From Oscheius sp. JU75 (Eukaryota; Nematoda; Chromadorea; Rhabditida; Rhabditidae): 64,000 bases of DNA. The notes under the pieces were generated by a model. The model was not told the DNA's origin and searched no databases. It saw nothing but the letters and a program-made list of their open reading frames with translations. Shown here piece by piece: positions 10,347 to 22,143 of the stretch (position 1 is its first letter; each line of letters starts with the position of its first letter). Made by a program: the position numbers and the translations under genes. Where the stretch lies: positions 124,001 through 188,000 of the forward strand of contig JASJZC010000004.1 of the NCBI GenBank assembly GCA_037178855.1. Direction: 5' to 3'.

Positions 10347-11721
10347 GATATTGACAAAGAAAGGCCCGTCACGAAGAGTCTATTTTCAAATTTCAAGCCT
10401 TCGTTTTTCTGTTTTTCTCCCTTTTCTTCTCTTTTTCGATTACTTTCCCAAAAAATTTCGTCCCAATCTCGGAAACTTGTACAATTCGGGCATCGGATCA
10501 TAGTGGCCCGGATTAAGTAACTTCTCTGTTCCATTATAGCTTCCTGTGGCGGACCAAACATTTAGACGCCCGTTGCTAACCTTAGCATGGACGTGCGAAC
10601 CAAGCTGACCCAATCTAGAAGAGCGGCTGCGCCCGATTGTTATTAGCGCTACATAGTCAGCTTCTGCCAATTTCTGTCAGCCCATGTCAGCCTCTGTCAG
10701 CATATTATAGCGGGCGGGAAAGGCTACACACAGACGGAGACGGATCTTCTTTAATAGAGTAGATGAAGAGCAAAGGGTAAAAACCAAGCGCAAACTTCAA
10801 CCACTCGACATTGTCAGATGGCTTACAGCGTCTGGGAACTTGAGAAGCAGTTATCATACCACTGTGTACTACCAAACAATTATGGCGTTTGTGAGTGATT
10901 TTGTACGTTTGTTGAAATTCATAACCGTTGTTTATTTACAGGCTTCATGGCCATGCTTAACGCAGAAGCAGTTTCAAACGTTTGAATATGCACTACACAC
11001 TACATTACGTAAGCAGGAAAGTACTGGACGACTACATATCTGAACAACAGAAGGGCCCGTTTCCGTTAAAGATGAATTGAGTTTGATTGAACAAGATTTT
11101 TTTTCCTAGGAGTGGGCAGCTACTTTGACCGAAACCACGACAAATATTATTCTGAGAGAAGAATTCTGTTTAGAAGTATGCATTTTAAACAACTTTGCAC
11201 ATAGGATAGTACCTTATTTTCCTTGCGAATTAGCGACTACTATAGTTATGATCAACAGATTAAGAGTTTGATTTTGAGTTTGTGACTATTCTAAAGTTCA
11301 GCAAGAAAACCAGTGACGAAAAATAGTCAGATCACGCCTAGAGACAATGCTCAAGAACATTCTCGCCGATTCTGATAGCTTTATACTTCCGGATAATGGC
11401 GAATACATTCACTTTGACCTGCAGGGGCCACGAGAGTACTATCTTGTATTCGAAACGACAGAGAAATTTCTGGTAAAACCTACGACTCTCTAAACGTTGG
11501 CTATTTTTGAGGTCAATGCCTGCAAAAAATATGACGTTGGCAAGTTGGAATACGTTATCCACAGATTACTCTGCATCTTGTTGTTGAGAACAGCCTTCCG
11601 GTACATTAAAAGAACTTTCCTCTCAATATTTAAAGGAAGTCAAGCGGAGGTACCCAAAATGACGCTCAGTACAAACAGCGTACCAGAGTTAGTAGCTATT
11701 TGTTTCCCCAGAAACGCTTTA
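10347..11721. other. Intergenic stretch, nothing recognised
   Basis: Some open frames (for example minus strand 11338-11562) but no family resemblance, no splice-consistent structure and no repeat link I could see. Confidence 0.5.
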
Positions 11722-12224
11722 TTCATCGATACATGTGTGAATCAACAGAAGTCTGGGCAGTTTGAACCTTCTTCCAGAACAAAATCTTCTTCCTCAAACG
11801 ACCACAGGTAAATGAGCAGCACGTAGGGAGGAAAGAGCAGTAAGATGTCGGAACAGATGGACCTGAGGACACGAGAAAACTCGTGTTCTTGTTAATCAGC
11901 AGCTCGAACGCTGTCTTGGTATTTCTGGAAAAAAAGAGTATTATGAAACATCACTCGACAGTGATTAAGATCGTACTCCGTCTCTGACACAGACTCCCCC
12001 GGCCTCTGCCAAATTATCTCGTTTGCCAGCACCGGTTATCATCCAAGTCATAGCTTTATTGTTGGTTTAATTATCCAAGTTTGAAGTACTTAATGCTTCC
12101 GACCCTACTCTCTCGTAGAGGTTGAAAGATTTTGGAACAGCTTTCTCTAACGGGAAGGCAATAAGATTGAAGTCTGACTCTTTTCTAACTTGTCTTATCT
12201 TGTCAACTCTAATCTGGGTTAATA

Positions 12225-13240
12225 CAGGGTGCCCCAAAATTACGGTGCGGAACGCGCCGATATGCGGCTTTTTGTAAAGGGGCTATTTTATTCTTTGTTC
12301 TTATTGTGTTCCTCCTTTTATTTACCATGTTTTCTGTTGTTTCAAACCGAATATGCTATCATTTTCAGAATGGCCAAAGCTTCCATCCACCGCCAAACAA
12401 TTCTTGCCCTTCACCAACAAGGCGTTCCGGCGATCAACATCTCTCGTCGTCTCAAGGTGTCCAAGAAGCTCGTGTCTACTACCATTTCGCGATTCAAGGA
12501 GCTGGGAAGTGAAAAAGACCGTCCAGGACGAGGAAGACCCATTTGTGTGACCACCAAGGCCAACATTAAGAAGGTACGCGATCGTATCCATCGGAACCCG
12601 GCGCGTTCTATCCGCAAAATGGGCAAGGACTTAGCCATTTCCAAAGGCTCTATGGCTAGAATCATGAAGAAACACCTCAAAATGAAGGGACACCACTTAT
12701 CTTCGTTCCCCAAGGAATCAAGTTCAATGGAAACAACTATCTCGACATGTTGAAGACCGAAATCGTGCCATGGGCCAAGAAGCACTTCAAAAAGCGTCCC
12801 TGGTGCTTTCAACAGGATGGTGCACCGGCTCACAAGCATAATGCCGTCCAATCTTGGTGCAAGCAGAACTTCCCCGACTTCATTGACTTCAACCAGTGGC
12901 CTCCTTCATCTCCAGACCTCAATCCAATGGACTACTCGGTTTGGAGTATTCTCGAATCGAAGGCTTGCTCAAAACCATATCGTGATGTCGAATCGTTGAA
13001 AAAATCGCTGGAAAAAGCTTGGGACGAGCCCGATGAGGACTACTTGCGCGCCACAGTCGGGGCCTTCCCGAAACGTCTCCGAGCCTGTGTCGCTGCTGAT
13101 GGAGATACTTTCGAATCTTAAGATGTTATTTTGTTTAGTTTTTTATGGAGTATAAAACCTATATGGTCTGGTTTCCAGTTTTGCAATTTTGACGGTTTGG
13201 CGCCGCATTTTACTGGTTACCGTAATTTTGGGGCACCCTG
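12225..13240 (+). mobile_element. maT-type (DD37D) element, internally deleted
   Basis: Complete ends: CAGGGTGCCCCAAAATTACG at the left and its complement at the right, flanked by TA on both sides (12223-12224 and 13241-13242). The N-terminal half encodes the paired DNA-binding domain (MAKASIHRQTILALHQQG from 12370). The C-terminal half carries QQDGAPAHK and SPDLNPMDYSVW, 37 residues between the two Asp. The segment with the first catalytic Asp is deleted and the halves are out of frame. The element is therefore non-autonomous but has intact ends. Confidence 0.92.
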
Positions 13241-13424
13241 TACTTGACAGATAAGGCCACAAACATTGTCAAGTTCACAAACAGCTTTAGCTCGATGACT
13301 CTTTGTGACCGACTCAAGTTTAGTGAGCCTATGAGGAACATTAGAAATGTGGTCAAGTTGAAAAAGAAACTGAGTCCAGTAGTGATCAGCATAGTCCATA
13401 GCAGGGTAATGTACTGTTTGTAGA

Positions 13425-13540
13425 GCAGACGGCTATTATTAGAAGATAGTCTATTGTGAGTTGAGAGTCTGTCTGTGTCTATCACGATATATTATCGTTC
13501 ACTAACAGTTCGGTTACTAGTTTATTAATTGGGTATATGG
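13425..13540. repeat. Local dispersed repeat, copy 2
   Basis: Partner of 8738-8870, same orientation. It lies between two exons of the chemoreceptor pseudogene. Confidence 0.7.
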
Positions 13541-14757
13541 AGAGAATCTGGTCAAAAGGTCGGGAGCGACATGTACATCTGGTTTAAGCTCTGAAAAGTC
13601 TGATTTTATTCTGACTTGATATCTAACAAACCACCGAACTGCTAACTGTGAAAGTGTCCATATCTACAGAGTAGTCAAACCTAGCCGGTTAAAGTAGCAA
13701 AGGATGAGATCAGATCCATGAAATGAGATATGTTAGAACAATGATAACCACATAAAACTTTGACCAAAACTTTCTCAACGCATCTCCCAGCACTATGAAG
13801 ATGAAGCGGTCCATAGCAATTAGGCATTGCAAAGAGTCCTGGACGAGCATGCTATACCGACGTACCAGTGAGATTTGCAGAAACCAATAGCCCTTACCCA
13901 TTATCAAATCGGAGAAAAAGCGGCTGTGGCCACAAGTGAACAGTAGGAACTTAACGAAAGGTGACGATTGAAGTGGACGAAAATGCTCTTCAAATGTATG
14001 ATATGATGCGTTTACTGTGTGCAATAACTGACAGTCTCTAAAACGGTTGATCTAAACTATTTTATGAGGACATGTAGCCTTCTTCAGTGATATGGCTTAC
14101 TAAAGCTTGCACCAGGGATAGATCCAAAATCTACTTTGAACTAACAAGGGAACGTTTTCAGTTTATGATAAAACAAAGCAAGAGCGGCGAAAATCATAAT
14201 ACAGAGTTTTGTCACAGCAGAGCGTACATCAATTTTGGCGAGACCGTACTGGTACGACTTGGGTTGGCCGCACTCAAAGCTCACAATCAGACTCGAAATT
14301 GGGATAACTATACATTAAGCAAATGTTGTTTTACTGACTATATTTGTTAGCTCGTTTTTTAAACTCACTATGACAGTACTGGCAACATAGATCTTGAAGA
14401 ATGATCCTTTCAAGCTCTCACTACTGAGTACAAGAACAACAGTGATCACGTAGATAGGCGCCGAAACTGTTTCAGCTATGACTGTAACGATCAAAATTAG
14501 TAAATTGAAAGTGTGCTTGAGTGAACATGACTGAATACGAGGTGCCTACATCTTTCAATACACTGAGCTTTGCAGACGACAGGTGAGAAAATGTTCTTGT
14601 GTTTTGTTCAATTGGTGTTGGAATGTCAACAGGTGGAATCTCGTTGATTCCACATGAGAAAAAAGTCGTGTGAGCCGGATGTACGTTTCGCAAACTGTGC
14701 GATTTAGTTGGAGTCATAATAATTGTACACTCGAAGTAATAGATTTCGAAGGAACTT

Positions 14758-14957
14758 TCAAGCATACATGTGAGAGTCAATCGACGTCGTAGGAGCTCGA
14801 TCTTCCTTCAAAGCATCATCCTCTTTCGCGAAGAATCACATGTAAAAATGAGAGAGTAAGGAGGAATGAGCAATAGGATATCAACGAAGTAGGCAATAAT
14901 GACCCGGGTGAGATCGTGCCATATCGCATGGTCTTTTCGGGCGATGCCTTGAATCTT
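14758..14957 (-). pseudogene. Lone last exon of an srg-like receptor
   Basis: Preceded on its own strand by a CTTTTAG acceptor. It reads HDLTRVIIAYFVDILLL and SLIFTCDSSRKRMML, matching the last exons of the neighbours (DFSRVLMAFSSDLLLLFPPY and FTCIPLRKKMLFW). A TGA replaces the Trp codon after RMML, and the closing SIDSHMYA is in another frame. No upstream exons of this copy were found between 14958 and 15111, so it is a remnant. Confidence 0.8.
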
Positions 14958-15111
14958 CTAAAAGAAGAATATTAGCCTTGTCTCGAAGCAAAAATCAGAC
15001 AAATAAATTACAAAAATCCCTCAAACTCACAATAACGACTAAAACAATATAAAACAATAGAATAGAACCACTTTCTTTCTCAAAGAAGCACAATTGGAAC
15101 TTTCTCTATAT

Positions 15112-16377
15112 TTATCTGTACATGTGGGAGTCTACGGATGTGGGTGCAGTGACGACCTTCCTCCAGAACAACATCTTCTTTCTCAGAGGAATACAGGTGA
15201 AAATGAGCACGTAGGGAGGAAAGAGCAGTAAGAGATCGGATGAGAAGGCCATAAGGACACGAGAAAAGTCGTGTTCATGTGGATCGGACGCACGAGCGTT
15301 GCTTTGCATATTCTGAAAGTGTGATAGTTGTAACTGATTTGTTCTCTGTCTCTGTTACCAATTCTATGACCTCTGCCGTACTATCTCGCCTTCTTCCGCC
15401 CCGTATCACCTAACAATAAGCTGCAACGTCGGTTTAATTACCCAAGTTTGAGGTATTTTATGCTTCCGACCCTACAATTGTAGAGGTTGAAAGAAATTTT
15501 GGAACAGTCCTCCCTTCTTTGGGAAGGCAACATGATTGTAGTTTCAAGTGACTAAGAAAATCCTTGTACCCACCAAAATAACTAGAACAAAAGCCTCGGA
15601 CAGCATCTGCACCACACAATTGATGAATAGTTTCTTTTCTATGGTACTTTGCGCCCGGCTTAATTTGACAGATCCCAAGAAAAACTTCAAAAACGTGGTA
15701 AGATTGAAGAAAAAGCTTAGCCCGGTAGTGATCATCATTGTCCAAATTAGGATCGTGTACAAAGGTGTCAAGCTCTAAAATTTTGACTTTGAGTTTTTGA
15801 GAAAATAACGAACCACAGAGGAGCTGTTCACGAGAAATGTATCAACCTCTAGAGAGTAGTCGAACCGAGCCGGTTTCAGAAGTATCGGGTAAGAATAGAT
15901 CCAGGGAACGAGATAAGCAAGAACTATGCTCAAGACGTAGAACTTGGACCAGTACTTTTTAACACGGTCTCCCAAAACTATCACCACAAATCGGTCAAGA
16001 GCAATTATGCATTGCAGAACCACCTGCACGATCATATTGTTCCAGTGGAGTCCCAAGGATATCTGCAGGTACCAGTAGTTCTTTTCCTGCATCCATTCGG
16101 AAAGAAGACAACCATCACCGCAGGTGAAGAGTGGAAGCTTGACGACTAAGAAACGATTCAAGTAGGAGAAGATGTTCTGAAATAAATCTCTGTCCAGATA
16201 AAGAGATGTGAAACCCACAATGACAGCGCTGGCGACATAGATTTTGAAGAATGATCCTTCCAAACTTTTGAGAGTTAAGACATGGATAACTGTGATCAGA
16301 TAGATTGGCAGGGAAATGATACCGGCTAGAGCTAGAATGATAAAAATTGGTGAGTCAAGGGTATGTTGATTGCTCAT
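15112..16377 (-). CDS. Seven-helix chemoreceptor, srg-like
   Basis: Three exons, 321 residues: 15814-16377, 15574-15774 and 15112-15312, all junctions phase 0. Start chosen at MSNQHTLDS because the downstream paralogue begins MLNQHTLDS. Hydrophobic helices alternate with charged loops. Signature stretches shared with the paralogue are SLEGSFFKIYVAS, QCIIALDRFVVIVLGD, KKYWSKFYV, TTGLSFFFNLTTFLKFF and SSDLLLLFPPY. It is likely a G-protein-coupled receptor in the membrane of sensory neurons. Family class (srg, possibly srv) is by general resemblance only. The intron after the second helix in the neighbour is absent here. Confidence 0.82.
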
Positions 16378-16595
16378 GTAGCAGTGAATAAGCCACAAAA
16401 CCAGCTACTAGTGTTAACAAGAGCAGGTGCGAAAGCTGCTATACTTTGAATGGAGCTAAAACGGGAACCGATAGAATCAAAAAGATCTAAAATGACTTTA
16501 TTCATCCAGTTTATTCGAGATATATATTTTACATAAAAATATAGAGAGTAAGAGAGTCTGCTGAAGACAGCATCTTCCTCAAAAACAGCCTTTGC

Positions 16596-17797
16596 TCACA
16601 TCGCGTGGGAGTCGACAGAAGTAGGCCCTGTAGCATTCTCGGCTCTCCAGAAGAGCAGCTTCTTTCTCATAGGATCACACGTGAAGACGAGAACAAAAGG
16701 AGGGAAAAGAAGCAAAAGGTCAGAAGAATAGGCCATAATAACGCGAGACATGTCGTGTATGTACTCGTCGTTTGTTCGGACATTCTTTTGAATCATCTGA
16801 GTCCTTTATGAACTCTTACAGCCGCTATCTTACCAATAGCGTTAAAACGGCAGCTTCGGAGAACATTTGCATCACACAGTTGACGAAGAGCTTCCGCTCA
16901 ATACTTTTCTGCACCTTGGTCAGTTTTAGTGTTCCCGTGAAAAACTTCAGAAAGGTGACGAGATTGAAGAGGAAGCTGAGACCGGTGGTGACACACATGA
17001 CTGTGATGAGGATACTGTAGAGTGGAGTGAGACTCTGCAACGAGATAAAATTTTGCAATTGTTGCCTTTTCCATGAGATGGCTCCACAAAACTTGAGCTG
17101 GTAAGCAGAGATCAAAATCGAAAACTACACCAAACTATCAATCAATAGACCGGGACAAAGACAGGACAGGGACATATATGACTTCAAATGAAAAAAAAAA
17201 ACTTACTCCCGACTTGCTGTTAACAACAAAAGTGTCCACATCGTCACTGTAGTCAAAGTAAGCCGGCTCTAGTAGTACCGGATAGGAATAGATCCATGGA
17301 AGAAGAAAAGCAAGAAAAATTGTGATACCGTAGTACTTGGACCAGTAGTTCTTAAATTTATCGCTCATGACGATGACCATGAATCGATCAAAGGCGATGA
17401 TGCATTGCAGTACGATCGCGACGATCATGTGATTCCAATGAACACCCAATGAGATTTGAAGGTACCAATAGTTTTTCTTCATCATGTACTCGCTCAAAAA
17501 ACAGCCTTTGCCACAGGTGAAAAGAGGCAATTTCACCACAATTAGTCGGTTCAAATAGGAGAAAATGTTCTGGAAATATGCTGGAGTCGAGAGCACCTAT
17601 GTTCTGTCACTGTCACTGTCCACTGCGTTTCTACTCACGATGCAAGCGCTGGCGACGTAAATCTTGAAGAACGATCCCTCCAGACTTTTTGTTGTAAGTA
17701 TTATAATCACGGTCGCAATATAAAGAGGTAAGGCAACAATTCCAAACGAAATTAGACTAATGAAAACGAAAGAGTCCAAGGTATGCTGGTTGAGCAT
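16596..17797 (-). CDS. Seven-helix chemoreceptor, srg-like, paralogue
   Basis: Four exons, 337 residues: 17639-17797, 17207-17596, 16834-17097 and 16596-16796, all phase 0. It shares HTLDS start, SLEGSFFKIYVAS, QCIIAFDRFMVIVMSD, NYWSKYYGI, VTTGLSFLFNLVTFLKFF and SSDLLLLFPPF with the neighbour. Compared with it, this gene has an extra intron (17597-17638) after SFFKIYVASACI. It also has about 21 more residues (LKFCGAISWKRQQLQNF) at the start of exon 3, where its acceptor lies further upstream. The intact pair, the split pseudogene and the lone exon form one tandem minus-strand cluster. Confidence 0.83.
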
Positions 17798-19061
17798 TAC
17801 TGCCTAGGGAGCGATTCAAATGAGGACAATTACTAATTGAAGACGTTTGACAGGTGAATTTGAGGATGACTTTCAGACTTTTTTGCTTCTTGCCATTAGA
17901 TTCAAGTATGAGCGAGATAATGAGTTCAAGAAATCAGCCTCCCCGTGAGAAGTCCCGGTCCTGGGATAACATTAATTCACCAATCTAACTGAAGCAATCA
18001 TAGATTATTGCTATTTCGATCACCTAATGGTTCTATCTGACATTCTGTTTATAATTTTTGAGAATAGTAGCTTAAGTGTCTGTCCCTCTTGTATAAACCG
18101 ATCAAACAAAGTAACATCACAGCACACTAACTGGCAATATTGGCTTCAGACAGACAGAGACGCGAGGAAATTTTAAAACAGAGATAGACGATTCAAATGC
18201 GCAATCCTGAAAATCTGGGATATTGTTCGCAACAAATGGTCCCGTCGCGAAGTCGTCTACAGTAAGCACTCACTTAAAAGATTTTAGCGGACATTCCTAG
18301 GAATTTTTGTCTTCTAGATAGTCGGTAATAGTTCGGCAGGCTCCCCCCTTCAAGTCAAAAATTACGGTAGTTCCCCCCTTCGTCTAAAATCGTGTTTTTC
18401 TCATAAAATTTATTAGTTTTTCCAGTTTCTAACTGCGTTTATCAAATCCAGTGTGCAAAAAGAACCCTTAAGAACATGCAAAACGTCATAAACAACAGGG
18501 AAATCAGAGAACTAAGTTTGAGACCAACCTCGAATAACTCGTTCTTTTCCGTAGTTTTTTTCACTTTTCTAACATTCTAGGGGGGTTTTTTTACACGCTG
18601 GATTCGGTAAAAGCCATCAAAAACTGAAAAAGTTGGTAAATTTCCTCAGAAAAACCTATTCTGAGCGATATTGTAAAAGCGCGCCAAAAATTTAAACGAA
18701 AGGGGGCGCCTGCCGAACTATTACCAGATAGTCCATTGTGTCGTTTTTTTCTGTTGTTATTGCAAATGTGTGTCAAATAAACTTGGCGATTGTATGAACA
18801 CCTAAAAGTCTCGAAATACGTTGGCAAATTTTTGCAATTCTTCGGTTGTTATACGATTTCGGGTTTTCCTCTCACATTTCCGGGTCTTCCACTGCTAAAA
18901 AACCTAATGTAATGTGGTTTCGGAGGCTAGAGATTGTGTGTTATGTGTTGTTGTTGCTAGATGCGCTGGGCCACTGGAAGAAATATTGTTTTTTTGCTCT
19001 GCTTTTTTTTTCTCTTTCTTCACTCTTCTTTTTCAGTATACCCCAACGGAAGAAGGACGAG
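17798..19061. other. Intergenic stretch with one repeat fragment
   Basis: Between the receptor cluster and the zinc-finger gene, which diverge. Contains a fragment of the tandem unit at 18119-18180. No other gene or element seen. Confidence 0.6.
18119..18180 (+). repeat. Dispersed fragment of the 1-2680 unit
   Basis: CACACTAACTGGCAATATT, then TTGGCTTCAGACAGACAG, then GACGCGAGGAAATTTTAAA: the palindrome-to-GACA end of the unit, ending like the sequence that abuts the truncated 5' LTR. Confidence 0.85.
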
Positions 19062-22000
19062 ATGGGCCTCAAGTCCATGGTCCGCGCACGCACTCCTGCC
19101 AAACGCCGAGCCAGGGTCGATTATAAGATTTTTTACTATCGACAGATCCCCAAGAACACTCCACCAATAAAGGTCAGAAGTGACCTGATTTCGACAGCCA
19201 AGAAGAGACCCATTTCGAAGGTACGCCATTCTTTACTAATTTTCGTACCATCCGGTTGCAGATTACCAAAACCCAGACGGAGTCGCCTCTAAAATGCGGC
19301 ATCTGCTCCTGTCGCTTCTTCAATCTTACAAGGCTCTTCAAACATGTATGCTGGCGAGTCAACGAACGCTTTTCATGCAGAAAATGCTGGAAGATGTTTT
19401 CCTGGCGACTGGACAGACGATGCCACGAGCAAAGATGCCGAAAAAAGGTTAGTTTTGTCTCCATTCGTCAGATAAGCTCGTTTCCAGTGCGAAAAACCCA
19501 GAACGTACGATCTGCGTTTCCCAAAAGACCGAGAAGAGGAGGAAGAACCGGAGGAGGCTTTTGAAGAGCAAGCAGTCGTGAAGCCACAAGCCGAAGAGAA
19601 GCAGAACTCTGAAGTCCTGGCGACTTCTTTCAGAATGGTCCGTTTTGTGTCATTTTCCAAGTTTTACACTATGTTTTCAGAACGAGAAAGGCCACCTCGT
19701 CCGTTCGAGCAGAGTCCAGATAGCGGAAACGAAAAAATCTGTCGCCGCGGCCCCGTTCCAGCCCCTCGACGAGCCACAGGAGTCGAAGCCGGCCGGACAG
19801 CTCGAGGAGGTCACCCTGACTGAGGCCGAAGAACATTGTCCGGGTCCATTCGGCCTCAGTTTCGAGGAATTCTTCACCAATGATGTCGACATGGAGTACC
19901 CGGTAACTTAACTTCTATTCATGATGTATAATAACTGAGAAACGGGGCATTTCGGCCTTCTTTGCTTGTCTAACTACTCTTGAGCCTAAGGTTCTGTAAA
20001 ATTTTCACCCTGGAATCCTTTTTCTTCTCAAAATAGCCTTTTGAAGCGACTCGCGAGCAGAGATAGGCGATTAGTTATAGTTTGAAAAATCGTGCCATTT
20101 ACATATGCTCAAACACACAGTGATCGGACTATTTTTCCCAGATGCACGGACCTTGAATGCATCTGCCAAAAGTATGAAACTTAAAAAGAAAAATCTGTCG
20201 GAACCAGAAATTGCCTACTTATATCAACAGATAGTCGCATGCGATTGCGATTTGTGATTAATATACAGGGTGCGCCAAAATTATAGCAACTCAGAAAAAA
20301 CACCGTATCTAACGGTTAAAACTAGTTTTTGACAAACGAACATTCAACAACTATTTATTGATTGTTTTTGCACAAAAATCAACACTAAGATTCGAATCTT
20401 CCTCCATCGGCATCGAGGCATGCTTTGAGTCGCTTGGGAAAGGCGTTAACGGTGGCGCCCAGATAAGTGGTATCCAGTTCATTCCATGCTTTTTCAAGAG
20501 CTGCTTTCAAGGAATCGATGTTCTTGTGTGGTGTCTTGCAGGCTTTTGCTTCAAGAACACCTCAAACAGAGAAGTCCATTGGATTGAGGTCCGGTGAGCT
20601 TGGAGGCCACTCCTTAAAAGGCGATCACATCCGGAAATTTGCTTTTGCACCAATCTTGCACAGCACGAGCCTTGTGAGTAGGAGCTCCATCTTGTTGAAA
20701 TGTCCAATTCCGCTGCTTGAAGTGCTTTTTGGCCCAGGGAAGAACGTGTGTCTTCAGAAGATCCAAATAGTTGGCAGCATTGACTTTGACGCCTTGAGGA
20801 ACAAAGATGAGAGGTGTTTTTCCGGTAGCAGTGATTCCAGCCCAAACCATGACAGATTGCGGATGAGAACGGCGAGTAACAGAAGCATTTGGCTGTGTAG
20901 TTGCGTAAACACGATCATTTTGCTTGTTCAGCGTGGCTTCGACTGTGAAAATCTTCTCATCGGTGAAAAGAATGTCCACGTGTTTGCCGGATCCGAAACG
21001 TCTCAGCAACTGCCGACAACGGGTCTTTCGCTTCTGTTTTGTGGCATCCGTGATCAATTGCGAGCGGTTTTTCTTGTAAGCAGTCATCTTCAAACTATTC
21101 TTGACAATTCTTCTCAACGATGTGCATCTCCTTGGCCAGTTTGCGAACGGAACGATTGGGGTTCTTGCGAAGACGATCGCGTACTCTCTTGATATTGGCT
21201 CCAGTGATGACAGATTTGCGTCTTCCTCGTCCATTTCGATCAGAAACGGTGCCCAGCTCAGCAAAGCGTTGAATGGTACGGTATACGACGGTTTTATTCA
21301 CTCCCAGACGTCTCTGGATGTCGGACGCCGAGACTCCACCTTTGTATAGCGAGATAGTAGAGTTCCTATGAATTGAACCCTTGACCATCCTGAAAATCAT
21401 GGATGTTAGGATTTACCTTTGAGGAAAACATGCTAATTGATCAAATAAAATCAACACAAACATCAATAGAAAAATAAAAATACGAAAAAGGTTGATATTA
21501 AACCGAGCGCGCGCAGTTGCTATAATTTTGGCGCACCCTGTACCTTTTCTCGTTTCAACGAATATTATTTTTTGTGTTTTATATTTTTTGCAGGCGAATT
21601 TGAGTTCCGTGCATCTGGGAAAAAAAAGTCCGATCACTGTATTTGAGCATATGTAAAGCCAAAATCTTTCAAACTACAACTAATTGCCCATCTCTGCCCG
21701 CGGGGATTGAACCCGTGTGGCTCGAGTGTCTTGGGAATACAACAGGAGATGGGCGAAAAAAAAATCAAACTATACATCAACTTTTCAGATATCTTCTGAT
21801 TTTTTGACCGAGATGACATGCTATACAGCGGACGATACATTCACGAGGATGGACCCGCCCACGAGCCACTACACACCTCCCGAAGAATCCGAGTCGTGGC
21901 GCAGCGCAGAACTGGACAACACACGACTGCGACTCGAGCTGGACGAGATGCGTCAGAGACTCGGCCAGCTGGAACAGCAGATGGCTCAAATGCAGGTAGT

Positions 22001-22143
22001 CATGAGCGGAAAAGTGAGTTTATCATCTATTTTGCTTCTCCAACGGGCCTCATTTACAGACAGAGAAGGCTCAGCCAGTCCCGATGAAACCAGTCAAGAA
22101 ACGCGCCTCCGCACCGCGTCCCCTTCCCTTCATTCAAAAATGA
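19062..22143 (+). CDS. Zinc-finger and coiled-coil protein, uncharacterised
   Basis: Six exons, 341 residues, every junction phase 0: 19062-19220, 19262-19447, 19488-19637, 19681-19902, 21789-22013, 22060-22143. Exon 1 is basic (RARTPAKRRARVDYK). Exon 2 holds two finger-like Cys/His clusters, CGICSCRFFNLTRLFKHVC and CRKCWKMFSWRLDRRCHEQ, which look like diverged C2H2 fingers and suggest nucleic-acid binding. Exons 3-4 are acidic. Exon 5 has a leucine/glutamine coiled coil (RLELDEMRQRLGQLEQQMA). A TTTTTCAG acceptor lies 25 bases before the start, fitting trans-splicing. Intron 4 (19903-21788) carries a maT transposon. Exact family unknown. Confidence 0.8.
20266..21540 (-). mobile_element. maT-type (DD37D) element, full length, dead
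   Basis: 1275 bp with terminal repeats CAGGGTGCGCCAAAATTATAG / complement, flanked by TA (20264-20265 and 21541-21542). Transposase is on the minus strand. It starts with MVKGSIHRNSTISLY (from about 21388), then has the first Asp in ILFTDEKIF, the second in QQDGAPTHK and the third in SPDLNPMDF with 37 residues between the last two. It is inactivated by a frameshift after KEMHIVEKN, a second before EWPPSSPD, and a TGA where related copies have Trp after DFSV. It is oriented opposite to the host gene and sits wholly in its intron 4. Confidence 0.93.
21687..21754 (-). repeat. tRNA-like sequence
   Basis: On the minus strand, CACACGGGTTCAATCCCC is a good B box/T arm and the 5' end GCCCATCTCC can pair with the 3' side. 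There is no convincing anticodon arm. Probably a tRNA pseudogene or tRNA-derived repeat. Confidence 0.4.

Larger units (their letters stand above)
11722..14510 (-). pseudogene. srg-like chemoreceptor pseudogene split by a maT insertion
   Basis: All four exons of the intact neighbour at 15112-16377 have counterparts here in order. They are a first-helix piece (14350-14510, SLKGSFFKIYVAS), a middle exon (13640-14024, SLQCLIAMDRFIFIVLGD), a helix-5/6 exon (13252-13430, LITTGLSFFFNLTTFL) and the last exon (11722-11900, ending TSVDSHMYR). The frame is broken by stops after LTYLISWI and in the PARFDYSVDMDTF part, and by shifts in the last exon. A maT element (12225-13240) sits at the end of the helix-5/6 exon; its far side resumes with the intron sequence shared with the neighbour. 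Confidence 0.85.

Noticed and set aside
18591-18827. 78-codon open frame on the minus strand
   Set aside because: No resemblance to known families and no flanking splice signals.
20467-21192. 241-codon open frame on the plus strand
   Set aside because: Antisense shadow of the maT transposase at 20266-21540.
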